Of a stretch of 64,000 bases of DNA, positions 45,326 to 56,800 are shown piece by piece. Location: NCBI GenBank assembly GCA_025359565.1, contig JANYFY010000009.1, positions 496,001 through 560,000 on the forward strand, written 5' to 3'. Under the pieces are notes generated by a model. It saw only the letters and a list, made by a program, of their open reading frames with translations, was not told where the DNA came from and made no database searches. The stretch is from Gammaproteobacteria bacterium (GTDB lineage Bacteria; Pseudomonadota; Gammaproteobacteria; Steroidobacterales; Steroidobacteraceae). A program made the position numbers and the translations under genes. Positions within the stretch are counted from its first letter, which is position 1, and each line of letters opens with the position of its first letter.

Positions 45326-45808
45326 ATGAGCATTAAAGTCGGCGATAAAATGCCTGCGGGAACATTCACCCATATGACCAAGGATGGTCCACAAAAAATT
45401 TCCACAGAGCAATTGTTTGCGGGGAAGAAAGTCGTGTTGTTTTCAGTCCCGGGCGCGTTTACGCCGACCTGCGATGCCAAACAATTGCCGGGTTTCGTCG
45501 AATTGGCAGATAAGTTTAAAGCTAAGGGTGTGGACACTCTTGCTTGTACAGCGGTCAACGACGTGTTCGTGATGAATGCCTGGGGCAAACACGGCAATGT
45601 AGGAGACAAAATATTGATGCTCGCCGACGGTAATGCGGAGTACGCAAAAGCGTTGGGACTTGAGCTCGATGCTAGCGGTTTTGGCATGGGCACTCGTGGG
45701 CAGCGGTTCGCCTTGGTGGTCAAAGACGGTGTCGCTACGCATGTCAACGTGGAGGCGGCTGGCGAGTTTAAAGTGTCTGCAGCTGCGTCCGTGCTTGCTC
45801 AACTATAA
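45326..45808 (+). CDS. Peroxiredoxin (Prx5/PrxII type)
   Basis: Thiol peroxidase of 160 residues. The peroxidatic Cys49 lies in PGAFTPTCDAKQLPGF. The later blocks CTAVNDVFVMNAWGK and FGMGTRGQRFALVV are typical of the Prx5 subfamily, which uses glutathione or glutaredoxin/thioredoxin. No fused glutaredoxin domain is present. It starts 11 bases after the TPR gene, with AGGAG upstream of the ATG. Confidence 0.94.
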   Translation: MSIKVGDKMPAGTFTHMTKDGPQKISTEQLFAGKKVVLFSVPGAFTPTCDAKQLPGFVELADKFKAKGVDTLACTAVNDVFVMNAWGKHGNVGDKILMLADGNAEYAKALGLELDASGFGMGTRGQRFALVVKDGVATHVNVEAAGEFKVSAAASVLAQL

Positions 45809-45864
45809 AGTAAGGCAATTCGCGATTCGATAGGCACTTTTGGCTAGTTATTAATCAGCTTTGG

Positions 45865-46809
45865 TTAGGCTTTAAGAAGCCGTTCTAATTCGGGCACAAT
45901 CTGGAACAAATCGCCGACCAATCCAAGGTCGGCGACTTCGAAAATCGGTGCTTCAGAGTCTTTGTTGATGGCGACAATAGTGCGCGCATCTTTAATCCCG
46001 GTCAGATGCTGGATCGCACCGGAAATACCAATGGCAATATAGACCTCGGGTGAAATAATCTTGCCAGTTTGACCCACTTGCATTTCATTGGGCGCGTAAC
46101 CTGCATCTACGGCGGCACGCGAAGCGCCTACCGCAGCACCGAGCTTATCCGCCAGGCTATACAACAATTTAAAATTATCAGCACTACCTAAGGCGCGTCC
46201 GCCTGAGATCACCTTAGAGGCGGTTTGCAAATCCGGACGTTCGGTAGAACCGGACTTCGCACCGACATAACGAGTGTGTGTCGGAAGGACCACGTTGAGC
46301 GACTTGGATTCAATGGTGGCACTGCCTCCGGCCGGTGAGGCCTCGAAGGAGGCAACTCTTACGGTTGCTACCAATTTTCGAGTGGCGGATGCTTCAACAG
46401 TGATGATCGCATTACCCGCGTATATAGGACGCCTAAATCGATAGGGCGTTTCCACGGCCATCAGATCACTCACTTGGGCTACTCCCAACAGCGCCGCGAC
46501 TCTCGGCATTAAATCTTTACCAAAACTCGTGGTGGGGCCTAATACATGGGTGAAATCCGCCGCTACAGCCACCACTTGGGGTGCAAATATTGCCGCCAGC
46601 GGGTGAGCGTTCTCGGCGCGATCTACCCGGAGTACTGTTTTGACGCCAGATACCGCTGCAGCCTGAGACGCGACGCTCGCAGTGTCCGCTCCGAGCAGCA
46701 ACACGGTGATTTCAGCGTCCGCGATTGATTTGGCGCAGGTGATGCACTTGGCGGTTGCCGGGTTCAATACTTTGCCGTCATGTTCACCAATAATAAGGAT
46801 CTTGTTCAT
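45865..46809 (-). CDS. etfA: Electron transfer flavoprotein alpha subunit
   Basis: FAD-carrying subunit of ETF, which takes electrons from acyl-CoA and amine dehydrogenases to the quinone pool. It has 314 residues. The C-terminal FAD domain carries [48 protein letters not shown] and [23 protein letters not shown]. It overlaps etfB by four bases (ATGA). It could serve the acyl-CoA dehydrogenase at 29090 and possibly other dehydrogenases of the island. Confidence 0.96.
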   Translation of the reverse strand: MNKILIIGEHDGKVLNPATAKCITCAKSIADAEITVLLLGADTASVASQAAAVSGVKTVLRVDRAENAHPLAAIFAPQVVAVAADFTHVLGPTTSFGKDLMPRVAALLGVAQVSDLMAVETPYRFRRPIYAGNAIITVEASATRKLVATVRVASFEASPAGGSATIESKSLNVVLPTHTRYVGAKSGSTERPDLQTASKVISGGRALGSADNFKLLYSLADKLGAAVGASRAAVDAGYAPNEMQVGQTGKIISPEVYIAIGISGAIQHLTGIKDARTIVAINKDSEAPIFEVADLGLVGDLFQIVPELERLLKA

Positions 46810-47558
46810 GATATGAGACCTTTCTTTTTCAAAGCATCGACCAGCTCTGCCACGTCCTTCACCATAACGCCTTTCAAACGTTGGGCTGGCGCCTCAGTTT
46901 TTAGCGTGGTTAGCAAAGCTTCCGCGCTCACACCCAACGCATCGAAAGTGGTGACATCCAGTGTTTTTTTCTTCGCCTTCATGATGTCTGGGAGTTTAAC
47001 GTAGCGCGGCTCGTTTAAGCGCAAGTCCACGGTAATCACGGCGGGAAGATCGACTTCAATAGTTTCCAGTCCCGCATCGACTTCGCGCGTTACGCTGGCG
47101 ACGTTTAAATTTAAATCCACTTTGGATGCATAAGTGGCTTGCGGTCGATCCCAAAGCGCCGCTAGCATTTGTCCGGTTTGGTTAGCGTCGTCGTCGATAG
47201 CCTGTTTGCCGAGGAAGACTAGATCCGGCGCTTCTTTCTTGACTAAAGCCAGAAAAGTTTGCGCGGCCGTCAAAGGTTCCACGGCTTTGTCAGTCTGCAC
47301 AAGAATGGCGCGATCCGCGCCCATTGCGAGCGCCGTGCGCAATTGCTGTTGTGTGTCGAGTATTCCGATGCTCACCGCGATCACTTCGATCTGGGTACCG
47401 CGCTCCTTTACGCGTAGAGCTTCTTCAAGAGCAATTTCATCAAAAGGATTGATACTCATCTTAACGCCGTCGAGCATTACGCCACTGCCATCGGGTTTCA
47501 CACGGACTCGCACGTTGTAATCCACGACGCGCTTGATACAAACCATGATTTTCTGCAT
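46806..47558 (-). CDS. etfB: Electron transfer flavoprotein beta subunit
   Basis: AMP-binding subunit of ETF, 250 residues. The N-terminus MVCIKRVVDYNVRVRVKPDG, the segment NPFDEIALEEALRVKE and GKQAIDDDANQTGQMLA are diagnostic. The ATG at 47558 lies five bases after GAGGAG. It is divergent from the opp permease gene with about 80 bases between starts, where both promoters must lie. Confidence 0.96.
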   Translation of the reverse strand: MQKIMVCIKRVVDYNVRVRVKPDGSGVMLDGVKMSINPFDEIALEEALRVKERGTQIEVIAVSIGILDTQQQLRTALAMGADRAILVQTDKAVEPLTAAQTFLALVKKEAPDLVFLGKQAIDDDANQTGQMLAALWDRPQATYASKVDLNLNVASVTREVDAGLETIEVDLPAVITVDLRLNEPRYVKLPDIMKAKKKTLDVTTFDALGVSAEALLTTLKTEAPAQRLKGVMVKDVAELVDALKKKGLIS

Positions 47559-47641
47559 TTCCACTCCTCAACTCCAATGCAGCAGTTTATGGACTGGATC
47601 ACAGCTTGTCCATCGCGCGCGCTATCGATACACTCATTCTG

Positions 47642-48565
47642 ATGAGTCGCTATCTTTTCAAGCGTTTGAGCGCTGCCATACCCACGCTTTTTATCATTAT
47701 TACAGCGGCTTTTTTTTTAATTCACGCCGCTCCCGGCGGCCCCTTTGATCAAGAACAGCGCCTACCTTCCCAGATTGTAGCGAACCTTGATACCGCGTTT
47801 GGACTGAATCAACCCTTAAGCGTGCAGTACGTTCGTTACATGGTTGCGCTGGCGCATGGTGATTTTGGACCTTCATTTAAATATAAGGATTATTCGGTCA
47901 CAGAACTGATTGTGCAGGGCCTGCCCGTGACCGCTACCCTCGGTGTTCTAGCTATGCTAGTAGCCTTAAGCTTTGGCGTGATGATGGGTACCTTTGCTGC
48001 GCTTCGACATAATACGGCGCCGGATCAAGCGACTATGCTATTAGCCGTTATCGGGATTGCTGTGCCAAGCTTTGTGCTGCTGCCATTTTTGGGACTAATT
48101 TTTGGCATTTATCTGCACTGGTTGCCAGTTGCCGGTTGGGAGAGTGGTTCCATTCGACATCTAATATTGCCGGTCTTCGCCTTAGCCTTACCGCCGATGA
48201 GCGCCATCGCGCGATTGACCCGCAGCAATATGTTGGAAGTTCTCCGCACACCGTATGTACGTACCGCGTTCGCCAAGGGTTTACCGAGGTATCTTGTGAT
48301 CATTCGTCACGCGCTAAAACCAGCTCTAGTACCGGTGGTAGGTTTTTTAGCGCCGGCGGTCGCCAGCATTCTAACGGGATCATTGGTCGTAGAGTCGATC
48401 GCAGGGCTGCCCGGAATCGGTCGATATTTAGTACAAGGGGCGCTTAATCGCGATTACAGCTTGGTGCTGGGTATGGTGATTCTGTATTCAACTGTACTAA
48501 TTCTAATGGGGTTGGTAGTTGATTTGCTTTACGCCTGGTTGGATCCTCGTGTGAGGCTTAACTAA
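47642..48565 (+). CDS. oppB: Oligopeptide ABC transporter permease OppB
   Basis: First permease of a peptide importer, collinear with E. coli OppB (shared AAPGGPF region, LAHGDFGPSFKYKDYSV and RHALKPALVPV), 307 residues with about six helices. The ATG at 47642 matches the family N-terminus; a TTG at 47606 would add 12 residues. It heads oppBCDF. No oppA gene lies upstream or downstream in the window, so the binding protein must be encoded elsewhere. Confidence 0.93.
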   Translation: MSRYLFKRLSAAIPTLFIIITAAFFLIHAAPGGPFDQEQRLPSQIVANLDTAFGLNQPLSVQYVRYMVALAHGDFGPSFKYKDYSVTELIVQGLPVTATLGVLAMLVALSFGVMMGTFAALRHNTAPDQATMLLAVIGIAVPSFVLLPFLGLIFGIYLHWLPVAGWESGSIRHLILPVFALALPPMSAIARLTRSNMLEVLRTPYVRTAFAKGLPRYLVIIRHALKPALVPVVGFLAPAVASILTGSLVVESIAGLPGIGRYLVQGALNRDYSLVLGMVILYSTVLILMGLVVDLLYAWLDPRVRLN

Positions 48566-49417
48566 GTGGTTTTACCTGGTATTTGGGCGGACGCCGCGCG
48601 GCGCTTTCAATCGGGTGTGGCCGCAAAGGCTGGCTTAGTCGTAATCTTTAGTCTGGCGCTGCTAGCGATAGTCGGTCCTTGGATTAATCCCAATCGGTTT
48701 GATGCTTTGGATTGGGCGAATGTGGCTGTCGCACCTACCTTTCAGCATGCACACTGGTTCGGAACCGACCGGTTAGGGCGCGATTTGTTTGTGCGCGCTC
48801 TTGCGGGTACGCGCGCCTCATTGTTAATCGGATTATTTGCGAGCGCCATCAGTATCATTATTGGCATTAGTTATGGAGCGGTAGCAGGCTACTTAGGCGG
48901 ACGGATTGATAATTTGATGATGCGTAGCGTCGAAATACTGAGTGGTTTACCGTTGGTATTCTTTGTCATTTTTGTAACGGTGTTATTTGGGCATAACCCG
49001 TATTGGCTGTTCGTATCGATCGGCGCAGTAGGATGGTTGACCATGGCGAGAATTGTTCGGGGACAAACTTTAAGTCTTCGGCAAAGGGAATTTATTGAAG
49101 CCGCCATCGCTTCGGGCGCCAGCACCGGTCGCATTATCTATAAACATGTGATCCCCAATCTCTTAGGTCCCGTCATCGTCTACGCGACTCTGACAGTTTC
49201 ACAAACTATTCTTTTTGAAAGTTTTTTGAGTTTTTTGGGCCTAGGGGTGCAGGAACCGCAGGCGAGTCTCGGGACCCTAATTTCAGCAGGTGCCGGTGAG
49301 ATGGAATCGGCGCCGTGGATATTAATGATTCCGGGTATTATTTTGGCACTGTTATTGACGTCGTTGAATTTTTTGGGCGATGGTTTGCGTGATGCACTGG
49401 ATGTTAAAGAGCGGTAG
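48566..49417 (+). CDS. oppC: Oligopeptide ABC transporter permease OppC
   Basis: Second peptide permease, 283 residues. Motifs include HWFGTDRLGRDLFVRALAGTR and the EAA loop EAAIASGASTGRIIYKHVIPN, with SFLGLGVQEPQASLGTL near the C-terminus. A GTG start follows directly after the oppB stop (TAAGTG). Confidence 0.93.
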   Translation: MVLPGIWADAARRFQSGVAAKAGLVVIFSLALLAIVGPWINPNRFDALDWANVAVAPTFQHAHWFGTDRLGRDLFVRALAGTRASLLIGLFASAISIIIGISYGAVAGYLGGRIDNLMMRSVEILSGLPLVFFVIFVTVLFGHNPYWLFVSIGAVGWLTMARIVRGQTLSLRQREFIEAAIASGASTGRIIYKHVIPNLLGPVIVYATLTVSQTILFESFLSFLGLGVQEPQASLGTLISAGAGEMESAPWILMIPGIILALLLTSLNFLGDGLRDALDVKER

Positions 49418-49420
49418 TCC

Positions 49421-50416
49421 ATGCAGCCAGTACTGAATATCAAGCAACTAGACGTTAAGTTCAAACAATCTACGGGCGTCGTGCATGCGGTCCGTCAAGT
49501 GACTTTGAGCCTAGGCTTGGGCGAGTGTTTAGGCGTGGTTGGGGAGTCAGGATCGGGTAAGACTCAAGCGTTCATGGCCGTGATGGGCATACTTGAGAAA
49601 AATGCTTTAGTGCAAGGCAGTATTCAGTTTGAAGGTCGCGAAATTTTAGGCGCAAGTCCCACCACATTAAATCGAATCCGTGGTGCGAAATTGACCATGG
49701 TATTTCAAGACCCGATGAGTTCCTTAACGCCGCACCTGACTATCGGTACACAAATGGCTGAAGTCTTGGTCGTGCACCAAAAGGAATCTTGGGGCAATGC
49801 CGAGCGTGCAGCCTTACAGATGTTAGATCAAGTGCGGGTTCCTGAGGCTGCACGTAGACTCAAGTGTTACCCGCATGAGTTGTCGGGTGGAATGCGCCAG
49901 CGTGTGATGATCGGCATGAGTCTATTGTGCAAGCCGTCAGTGCTCATTGCCGATGAACCGACTACAGCATTGGATGTGACGGTCCAAGCTCAGATAATCA
50001 AGTTATTGCAGGAAATGCGCGCTGAGTTGGGTTTAAGCTTAGTGCTCATCAGCCATGACCTTGCGATAGTGTCAGGGTTAGCGGATACGATTGCCGTGAT
50101 GTATGCAGGGCGTATCGTAGAGCAATCAAGTGGCGGCAATATTTTTCAACACGCAAAACATCCCTACACCGTTGCACTATTAAAATGCACCTCGGATTTG
50201 GCATCGCCACGCCTCGATCGGTTGCCGACATTGCAAGGGTTTCCTCCGGATTTAACCCAAGAGTTACCAGGTTGTGATTTCGCGGCTCGATGTTCAAGGG
50301 CGAGCGAAATTTGTCGTAGGGTAAGACCGGAATTAAGCGCCGCGACGTTCGAATATCGCAGTCTGGACGCGCAGTCAGCCCACCCCGTGGCCTGTCATCA
50401 CCCGTATGAGAGTTAA
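49421..50416 (+). CDS. oppD: Oligopeptide ABC transporter ATPase OppD
   Basis: First ATPase of the peptide importer, 331 residues. Walker A is GESGSGKTQ, the signature [15 protein letters not shown], Walker [13 protein letters not shown], and the switch His lies in LISHDLAIV. The C-terminal oligopeptide-specific region with clustered cysteines ([17 protein letters not shown]) is present, which in relatives can hold an iron-sulfur cluster. It starts three bases after oppC. Confidence 0.94.
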   Translation: MQPVLNIKQLDVKFKQSTGVVHAVRQVTLSLGLGECLGVVGESGSGKTQAFMAVMGILEKNALVQGSIQFEGREILGASPTTLNRIRGAKLTMVFQDPMSSLTPHLTIGTQMAEVLVVHQKESWGNAERAALQMLDQVRVPEAARRLKCYPHELSGGMRQRVMIGMSLLCKPSVLIADEPTTALDVTVQAQIIKLLQEMRAELGLSLVLISHDLAIVSGLADTIAVMYAGRIVEQSSGGNIFQHAKHPYTVALLKCTSDLASPRLDRLPTLQGFPPDLTQELPGCDFAARCSRASEICRRVRPELSAATFEYRSLDAQSAHPVACHHPYES

Positions 50417-51208
50417 GTGATCCATAGCCCCTTGTTACAGGTCAGCGATTTGTGTGTCCAGTTCGGTGCATTCACTGCTGTCAACCCGGTGAGTTTTGAT
50501 TTGAATGAAGGTGAAACGCTCGGCCTCGTGGGCGAGTCCGGTTCGGGAAAATCCAGTCTTGCTCGAGCGATCCTACGTCTAGTGCCGGCAACCGGAGTAG
50601 TGCTGTGGAAGAGCGAGAATATATTAGCGTGTAGCCATCAAAGACTGCGCCGATTACGTCGTGACTTATCCATCATTTTCCAAGATCCGCTTGCCAGTTT
50701 AAATCCGCGTATGCAGGTAGGTGATCTGTTAGCAGAACCACTGCATATTTTCGAACCGGCACTCTCTCACAACGAACGGCAACGACGTATATTAAAAATG
50801 TTAGACCGCGTCGGCCTGCATGCCAATATGCTGACTCAATATCCCCACGAATTTAGCGGAGGACAATGCCAACGGATTGGCGTTGCCCGCGCGATGATGT
50901 TACAGCCACAACTATTGGTTTGCGATGAACCGGTCAGTTCCTTAGATGTCTCAATCCAGGGTCAGATTGTGAATCTACTCGTGGATTTACAGATAGAATT
51001 TAACACGGCAATGTTATTTATTAGTCACAATATGGCCGTCGTGCGTCATATTAGTGATCGAGTGCTGGTGATGTATCGAGGTCAACTGGTTGAAAGTGCC
51101 TCTTGCGACACCTTATTCGCTGCTCCCGTACATCCCTATACTCGGGCCCTTCTCGCAGCAGTGCCGGTGATCGGCGCGACAGCCGCTAGACCATCGGCTA
51201 TGCTCTAG
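50417..51208 (+). CDS. oppF: Oligopeptide ABC transporter ATPase OppF (short form)
   Basis: Second ATPase, 263 residues. Walker A is GESGSGKSS, the signature FSGGQCQRIGVARAM, Walker B LLVCDEPVSSLD. It is shorter than usual OppF (about 330 residues) and ends soon after HPYTRALLAAVP, so it lacks the C-terminal cysteine-containing extension found in OppD. The GTG start follows the oppD stop (TAAGTG), as in oppC. Function should still be intact because all nucleotide-binding motifs are present. Confidence 0.92.
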   Translation: MIHSPLLQVSDLCVQFGAFTAVNPVSFDLNEGETLGLVGESGSGKSSLARAILRLVPATGVVLWKSENILACSHQRLRRLRRDLSIIFQDPLASLNPRMQVGDLLAEPLHIFEPALSHNERQRRILKMLDRVGLHANMLTQYPHEFSGGQCQRIGVARAMMLQPQLLVCDEPVSSLDVSIQGQIVNLLVDLQIEFNTAMLFISHNMAVVRHISDRVLVMYRGQLVESASCDTLFAAPVHPYTRALLAAVPVIGATAARPSAML

Positions 51209-51210
51209 CA

Positions 51211-53871
51211 TTGCCCCAGTCTTTAGCCGAATTGAGGAGTCGCTGGATTCACGCGCGTTTTAATCCGGAATTGTTGGCGACTTTAAATATAGGTTGCACG
51301 GTGCTTGCGCCGAATACCGAAATTGCTGCGCTGATCACGGATGCCGTTGAGCGTTTCCATTGTGATTTGGGTCACGAGCTGTGGCCAACCCCTAAGATAC
51401 GTGAGTTTAGCAGTTGGTTGCGGGAGCGACATGCATTAGATTATTTAGAGTCCAGTAACCCACGCTGTCTTTTAGAGCTTGAGGAGCGAGAATTATGGCG
51501 CTCCGTAGTCCTCGAGAGTTCTCAGGGATTCGACTTATTGGAGCCGCAGGGCGCTGCCCGGGTTGCACAACGCGCTTACCGCGCCTTGCATGAATACGCA
51601 ATTCCACTGCCCGCTGTCGCGCAATTCGCGACTGATGAGTCGCAATGTCTGGTGGAATGGATTATGGCATTCGAGCGACGTTGCAGTTCTCTCGGCTGTA
51701 CGACTATCAGCCAATTGCTGGTTGAGGAGCCGCGAGAGATTGCAGCCATTGTCTGGATTGAAAGCCCGCAGTGGCGCCCGGTGGCGCGGCGCTGGTTACA
51801 GACGCATGTAAAGCAGATTTTGACTCCACAGGCGTTACCTACGCGTAATATTCGTCATCTGCATGCGCCCTCCGCCGCTGCAGAATTTGCGGCGATTGCC
51901 GATTGGGCACGTCTCAATACCCTTGAGCAAAAAGATTTTCGTACTTGGATTTGCATTCCTGATCTTAATACCTGTCGTAATGATGTCATCGACGCCTTTG
52001 ATGCAGCTTTGATGCCGCAGCGCTATGCGTTAGGCGCTGAAGGGGGCTTGGATGCAAGTACTTCCCCCTACGCCATCGCGGGCGGTACACCGCTCGCCGA
52101 ATACGCATCGGTACGTTGTGCACTAGGTGCGCTGACCGCGACTGTGGATCGTGTGCCTTTCGAGCAATTCAGTAGGCTTTTACTGGCGGCCGAGTTTCAG
52201 GCATCGACCTTGGATAGAAGTAGTGCAACCTGTTTGGACTTAACGCTACGGCGCCGAACACCCAGCGAAGCGACCTTAAAAGTCTGGTTGGAATTATCCC
52301 AACGGTTAACGCACACGGAAAAATTACGGCCAGTCGCCGCTCTTGCTCGACTGACAAGTTTTTGGAATAGCCTCAGTGAATTGCAGGGTGCTCACGCGTT
52401 GAGTCAGTGGATCCCAATCTGGGGCAAAGCGTTTGAAGCTGGGCCGTGGGCGTTGCGTGCACGTTGGTCGAGTATCGAGTATCAAGCGGCGGAGCGCCTA
52501 CGCGATTTAATGAGTACGTTGGCCGCCTCCGATCAGTTACTAGGGACTCATTCTGGAAAATCTGCCGTTCAATTGTTAAAGAGAGCCGCACAAGAGACGG
52601 CTTTTCAACCACAAACGGGCGTTCCTGCGGTGTGGATTACCCAACAAATCCAGGATCCATGGCTAAATTATGACGGACTTTGGGTGAGTGGACGCGATGA
52701 GCGAGGCTGGCCGGCGGCGGTAGATCCAATTCCATTGATTCCCGTCGCATTGCAAAAACGCTATGGAGTCGTTGCTGCGGACGCACAAGCACAAATGGGA
52801 GCGGCCCTTGATTTGCAAAAACGCTGGGCCTCGCGAGCGGTTGAAAGTGTGTTCAGTTTTTCCGATTCAAGCGACAATCACAATCGTCCGAGTCGATTGC
52901 TGACAACCGAGCTGATGAATGTGGTGGCCGTAGCGCAACCTCACTGGCATTTTGCACGGCATAAAGTAGTGGAGTTCGAGCAATTAGTGGACGATCACGG
53001 ACCTGCCTTCACTTCTGGTGAGCGTACCCGTGGAGTTGCTACTTTAAAAGCGCAGTCGCGGTGCGCCTTTAGAGGTTTTGCCGAAACACGCCTCGGCACC
53101 GACGTAATTGACAAGCCAGTTCCAGGGTTTAACGATCGTGAACGGGGTGATTTAATTCACTATGCGCTACAGCAATTGTGGGCTACGCTCGGCAATTTCG
53201 TCGCGCTTTGCGCCTTAACCGCTGAGGCGCAGACCGAGCTTATCCAAGCCAGCATCACTCGCGCGCTTGAGCACCAATGTTTGAAGCGTGATCCGGGTGC
53301 TCGCTGGCAAAGGCGCGAAGCGGTGCGCATGGCGGCAGTACTGCATAAATGGTTAGCAGTGGAAGCAACGCGCGAACCTTTTGTCGTGGACCGATTGGAA
53401 TATGCCAGCCAGTGGATTTCGGCTGCTGGTCCGAAATTTGAAGTCCGCATAGATCGCATTGATCAGCTCGTAGCGGGAGGACGGGTCTTGATCGATTACA
53501 AAAGCGGCATGGCCTCGGCCGACTGGCGAGGGGATCGACCTGACAATCCTCAACTACCTTTTTATGCGCTACTACAGCCCCTGGAATTGCGGGCAGTGGC
53601 TTACGCCCGAGTGAATGCCGCTGAATGTACTTTTGTTGCGGAGAGTGAACAAGTCGGGATATTTTGGCCTAAAAGCGCCCGTAGTTCTTTGGAAGGCCAA
53701 GCAAATCTCGAATCTCTCGTCAGTATTTGGGGCACGCGACTTGAAAAATTAGCGCAGGAGTTTGCTCAAGGGGAGGCCGTGGTTGCGCCTACCTTAACCG
53801 CCTGTCAGTCTTGTCATTTGCAGGGTTTTTGTCGAGTGTTGGGCGTTCATGAGAGCGCTGACGATGAGTGA
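51211..53871 (+). CDS. AddB-like PD-(D/E)XK nuclease DNA repair protein
   Basis: Large protein of 886 residues resembling the AddB-like 'probable DNA repair protein' family found beside a UvrD-type helicase. The C-terminal third holds a PD-(D/E)XK nuclease with FEVRIDRIDQL and VLIDYKSG. Four cysteines, one in QSRCAFRGF and three in CQSCHLQGFC, fit the iron-sulfur staple of AddB-type nucleases. The N-terminal two thirds look like an inactivated helicase with no clear Walker A. The TTG start is two bases after oppF and has no evident ribosome site. It overlaps the helicase gene and probably forms a complex with it. Confidence 0.84.
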   Translation: MPQSLAELRSRWIHARFNPELLATLNIGCTVLAPNTEIAALITDAVERFHCDLGHELWPTPKIREFSSWLRERHALDYLESSNPRCLLELEERELWRSVVLESSQGFDLLEPQGAARVAQRAYRALHEYAIPLPAVAQFATDESQCLVEWIMAFERRCSSLGCTTISQLLVEEPREIAAIVWIESPQWRPVARRWLQTHVKQILTPQALPTRNIRHLHAPSAAAEFAAIADWARLNTLEQKDFRTWICIPDLNTCRNDVIDAFDAALMPQRYALGAEGGLDASTSPYAIAGGTPLAEYASVRCALGALTATVDRVPFEQFSRLLLAAEFQASTLDRSSATCLDLTLRRRTPSEATLKVWLELSQRLTHTEKLRPVAALARLTSFWNSLSELQGAHALSQWIPIWGKAFEAGPWALRARWSSIEYQAAERLRDLMSTLAASDQLLGTHSGKSAVQLLKRAAQETAFQPQTGVPAVWITQQIQDPWLNYDGLWVSGRDERGWPAAVDPIPLIPVALQKRYGVVAADAQAQMGAALDLQKRWASRAVESVFSFSDSSDNHNRPSRLLTTELMNVVAVAQPHWHFARHKVVEFEQLVDDHGPAFTSGERTRGVATLKAQSRCAFRGFAETRLGTDVIDKPVPGFNDRERGDLIHYALQQLWATLGNFVALCALTAEAQTELIQASITRALEHQCLKRDPGARWQRREAVRMAAVLHKWLAVEATREPFVVDRLEYASQWISAAGPKFEVRIDRIDQLVAGGRVLIDYKSGMASADWRGDRPDNPQLPFYALLQPLELRAVAYARVNAAECTFVAESEQVGIFWPKSARSSLEGQANLESLVSIWGTRLEKLAQEFAQGEAVVAPTLTACQSCHLQGFCRVLGVHESADDE

Positions 53872-56800
53872 TTTAAACATGCCGAACGATCATCTTGCAC
53901 GACATCGAGCCGTGATGAGCCAGCATTCGGTGTTGGTGCAAGCACCGGCGGGTTCGGGTAAAACAACGTTATTGACGCAGAGATATTTACGGCTGTTGGC
54001 GAACGTAACAGCCCCAGAAAATATTCTAGCGCTCACGTTTACGCGGCGTGCGGCTGCTGAGATGCGCGAGCGTGTGTTACAGGCATTGCACTGGGCGACC
54101 CAGGATTGTTGCCCACCCGATTTAAATATAGAGACCTGGCAACTGGCGGTTGCGGCCAAGCAGCATTTATCGTCGCAGCAAATAGAGGTTGAGCGCTATC
54201 CTGGACGTTTGCGCATCGAGACCATCGACGCATTTAATGCTTGGTTGGCTAAACAGCTTCCGATTACTGCTGGGGTGGGTACTGGTCTGCGATTGATGCA
54301 AGATGCGAAATCGCTTTATCAGGAAGCGGCACGGCGTGCCTTAGGGTATGAGGGTTTGGATCGCTATGGAGGTGCTATCGAGCGCGTACTTGAGATGGAT
54401 GACCAACGCTGGCAGAAACTTGTGAACTTGATTGCGACTCTATTACCGAGCCGTGAACGCTGGCTACCGCTACTCGTGGGCTCGCTACACGCCGCCTCAA
54501 GCCTAAGTGACATTCAGTTAATCAAGCTTAGACAGCAATTTGATCAAGATCTAGCGATAGTAATAACACGTGTATTGGCGCAAGCCTATGACCTACTCGG
54601 TGAGAAGATCGCGGTCATTGCAGAATTAGTACATCGAGCGGCCCTGCGCCTTGGGCCTGATCGCGGTGGTTGTCTGGCATGGCGCGAGACTGCCAGCTCC
54701 TTGTGCGAAGATATTTCGGATATCGCGCGTTGGCGTTCGCTCGCTAATTTTTTCCTGACTGGTAAAGGCGAGTATCGTAAACGATGGACTGTAACCGAAG
54801 GGTTTCCCCCAGGCTGTGCCGATAGGACGTTGGTGTTAGACCTCTTGATCGAGCTTGAACGGGATGCTCGAATATTGCCGGCGCTGCTTGAGCTGCGGGC
54901 TTTACCCGATCCCATCTATAGCGATGATCAATGGGCGCGGGTACGCGATGTGGCTCAAGTACTGGTATTTGCTGCAGCACAGTTGACCGCAGTGTTTCGT
55001 GAAGCGGGTGCAGTCGATTTTCCGGCGATCGCTATCGCCGCCCAGAACGCGCTCGGAACCTTGGAGTCACCCAGTGACCTAGCGCTACGCCTGGATTATC
55101 GCTTGCAGCATATCTTAGTGGATGAGTTCCAAGATACGTCTGGCGGCCAGCTTGATTTGCTAAAACTTCTCACGGTAGGTTGGCAGCGCGGTGATGGGCG
55201 TACTTTGTTCTGCGTTGGCGACCCTATGCAATCAATCTATGGGTTCAGACAGGCAGAGGTTCGCGCCTTTCTGGAATTGGCGGAGGAAGGCATCGGTGAC
55301 ATACGCTTTGAAGTCGAGCGCTTGACCCATAATTTTAGATCCGCGAGATCTGTCGTTGCCTGGATCAATACGTGTTTCGCCAGAGTTTTACCGAAAGTTG
55401 ATAATCGAGAGCGAGGTGCCATTGCCTTCCGACTCAGCGAGTCACAAGGCTTAAGCGCTCTACAAGAAGGTTCTTCGAGGACAGGGGTGACTTTAATAGG
55501 TTACGCCACGCGACGCGATGAAGCGCGGGCGATCGCGGACATGGTGGCCGAGAATACTCGTCTCGAGCCCCAGCAGCGAATCGCAATATTGGTGCGGGCT
55601 AAATCGCATGCACTCGAAATAGCGCGTGCATTGCGGGGTCTTCAAGTAAGTTTTCACGCAGTTGACATTGAGCCATTAGAAGATCGGGCCCTAGTGCGCG
55701 ATCTGATTATGCTCACGCGTGCATTGCTCCATTGGGGCGATAGAATCGCCTGGTTGGCGCTGCTGCGCTCGCCAATGGTGGGTTTGGAATTACAAGACTT
55801 GCTTAAAATTTCCCGTGCCACTCCGATAATACGCGAGAGTCTGGGGGACGAATTAACTTTAAACTCTCTCACTGAGTCCGGCCGAATGCGTTGTCAGTCG
55901 CTAAACCAGGCTCTAGAGATTGCCTACCGCGTGCGCAATGAACACACCCTTGCACGCTGGGTGGAAAATGTTTGGCTGAATTTGGGCGGTGCCAATACCG
56001 CTGTCGATGATAACGATCTATTGCATGTGCAAGCCTTACTGGCGCGAGTGCGAGATCTTGAGGCACGGGGTATGCCGGATGCCGCGGATATCGTTGCCAG
56101 TTTTGAGGGTTTGTACGCACAAAATACTGGCCATGCATTGGTGGAAATCATGACCGTGCATAAAGCTAAGGGTTTAGAGTTTGACATGGTGATTCTCCCT
56201 AGCTTAGATCGTTATATCCCGCGCTATCGAGACCATCTGCTGCTTGCACATCAGTTCGCGCGGGATGGCCGCGAGGGGATGGTGATGGCGGCACATACGG
56301 CCGTCGGCACCGACCGCGATTCTTTGTTTGAATTTCTGCGACGCAGGTCGATGGATGAAGCGAGTTTAGAGGCGCAACGACTATTGTATGTCGCATGTAC
56401 CCGAGCAAAATCGCGCTTAGTCTTGACTGCCCAGGTTAGCGCCCGCGAAAAGCCCGGAGCCTTTAAGCCCAGGAGCGGGAGTTTGTTGTCGGTTCTGTGG
56501 CCCTACTACAGTGCCGAGTTTTCGCCCCTTACAATAGTGGATCGCAAGGCTCCTGAAGCGCCCCGCGCGGGTACTCTATATCGGCTGCCGGGCGGTTGGC
56601 AGACCTCGTTTGAGGCTGCTGCAGCCGGCACTGAAGTGCTACTAGCGAGCAATAAAACACGCACCGATGCGTTGATTTTTGATTGGGCTAGTGAAACGGC
56701 ACGCCGGGTGGGGACGTTGATCCATAGTGAACTTCAGGTCATGCAACTCGCTTGCGACGCGACCTGGGTTCGCGAGCGTGAGCCTCGCTATCAGCGTTGG

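Noticed and set aside
45868-45881. GGCTT-TAAG-AAGCC as a terminator for the peroxiredoxin/etfA junction
   Set aside because: It lies inside the end of etfA, has a five-base stem and no T-tract on either strand.
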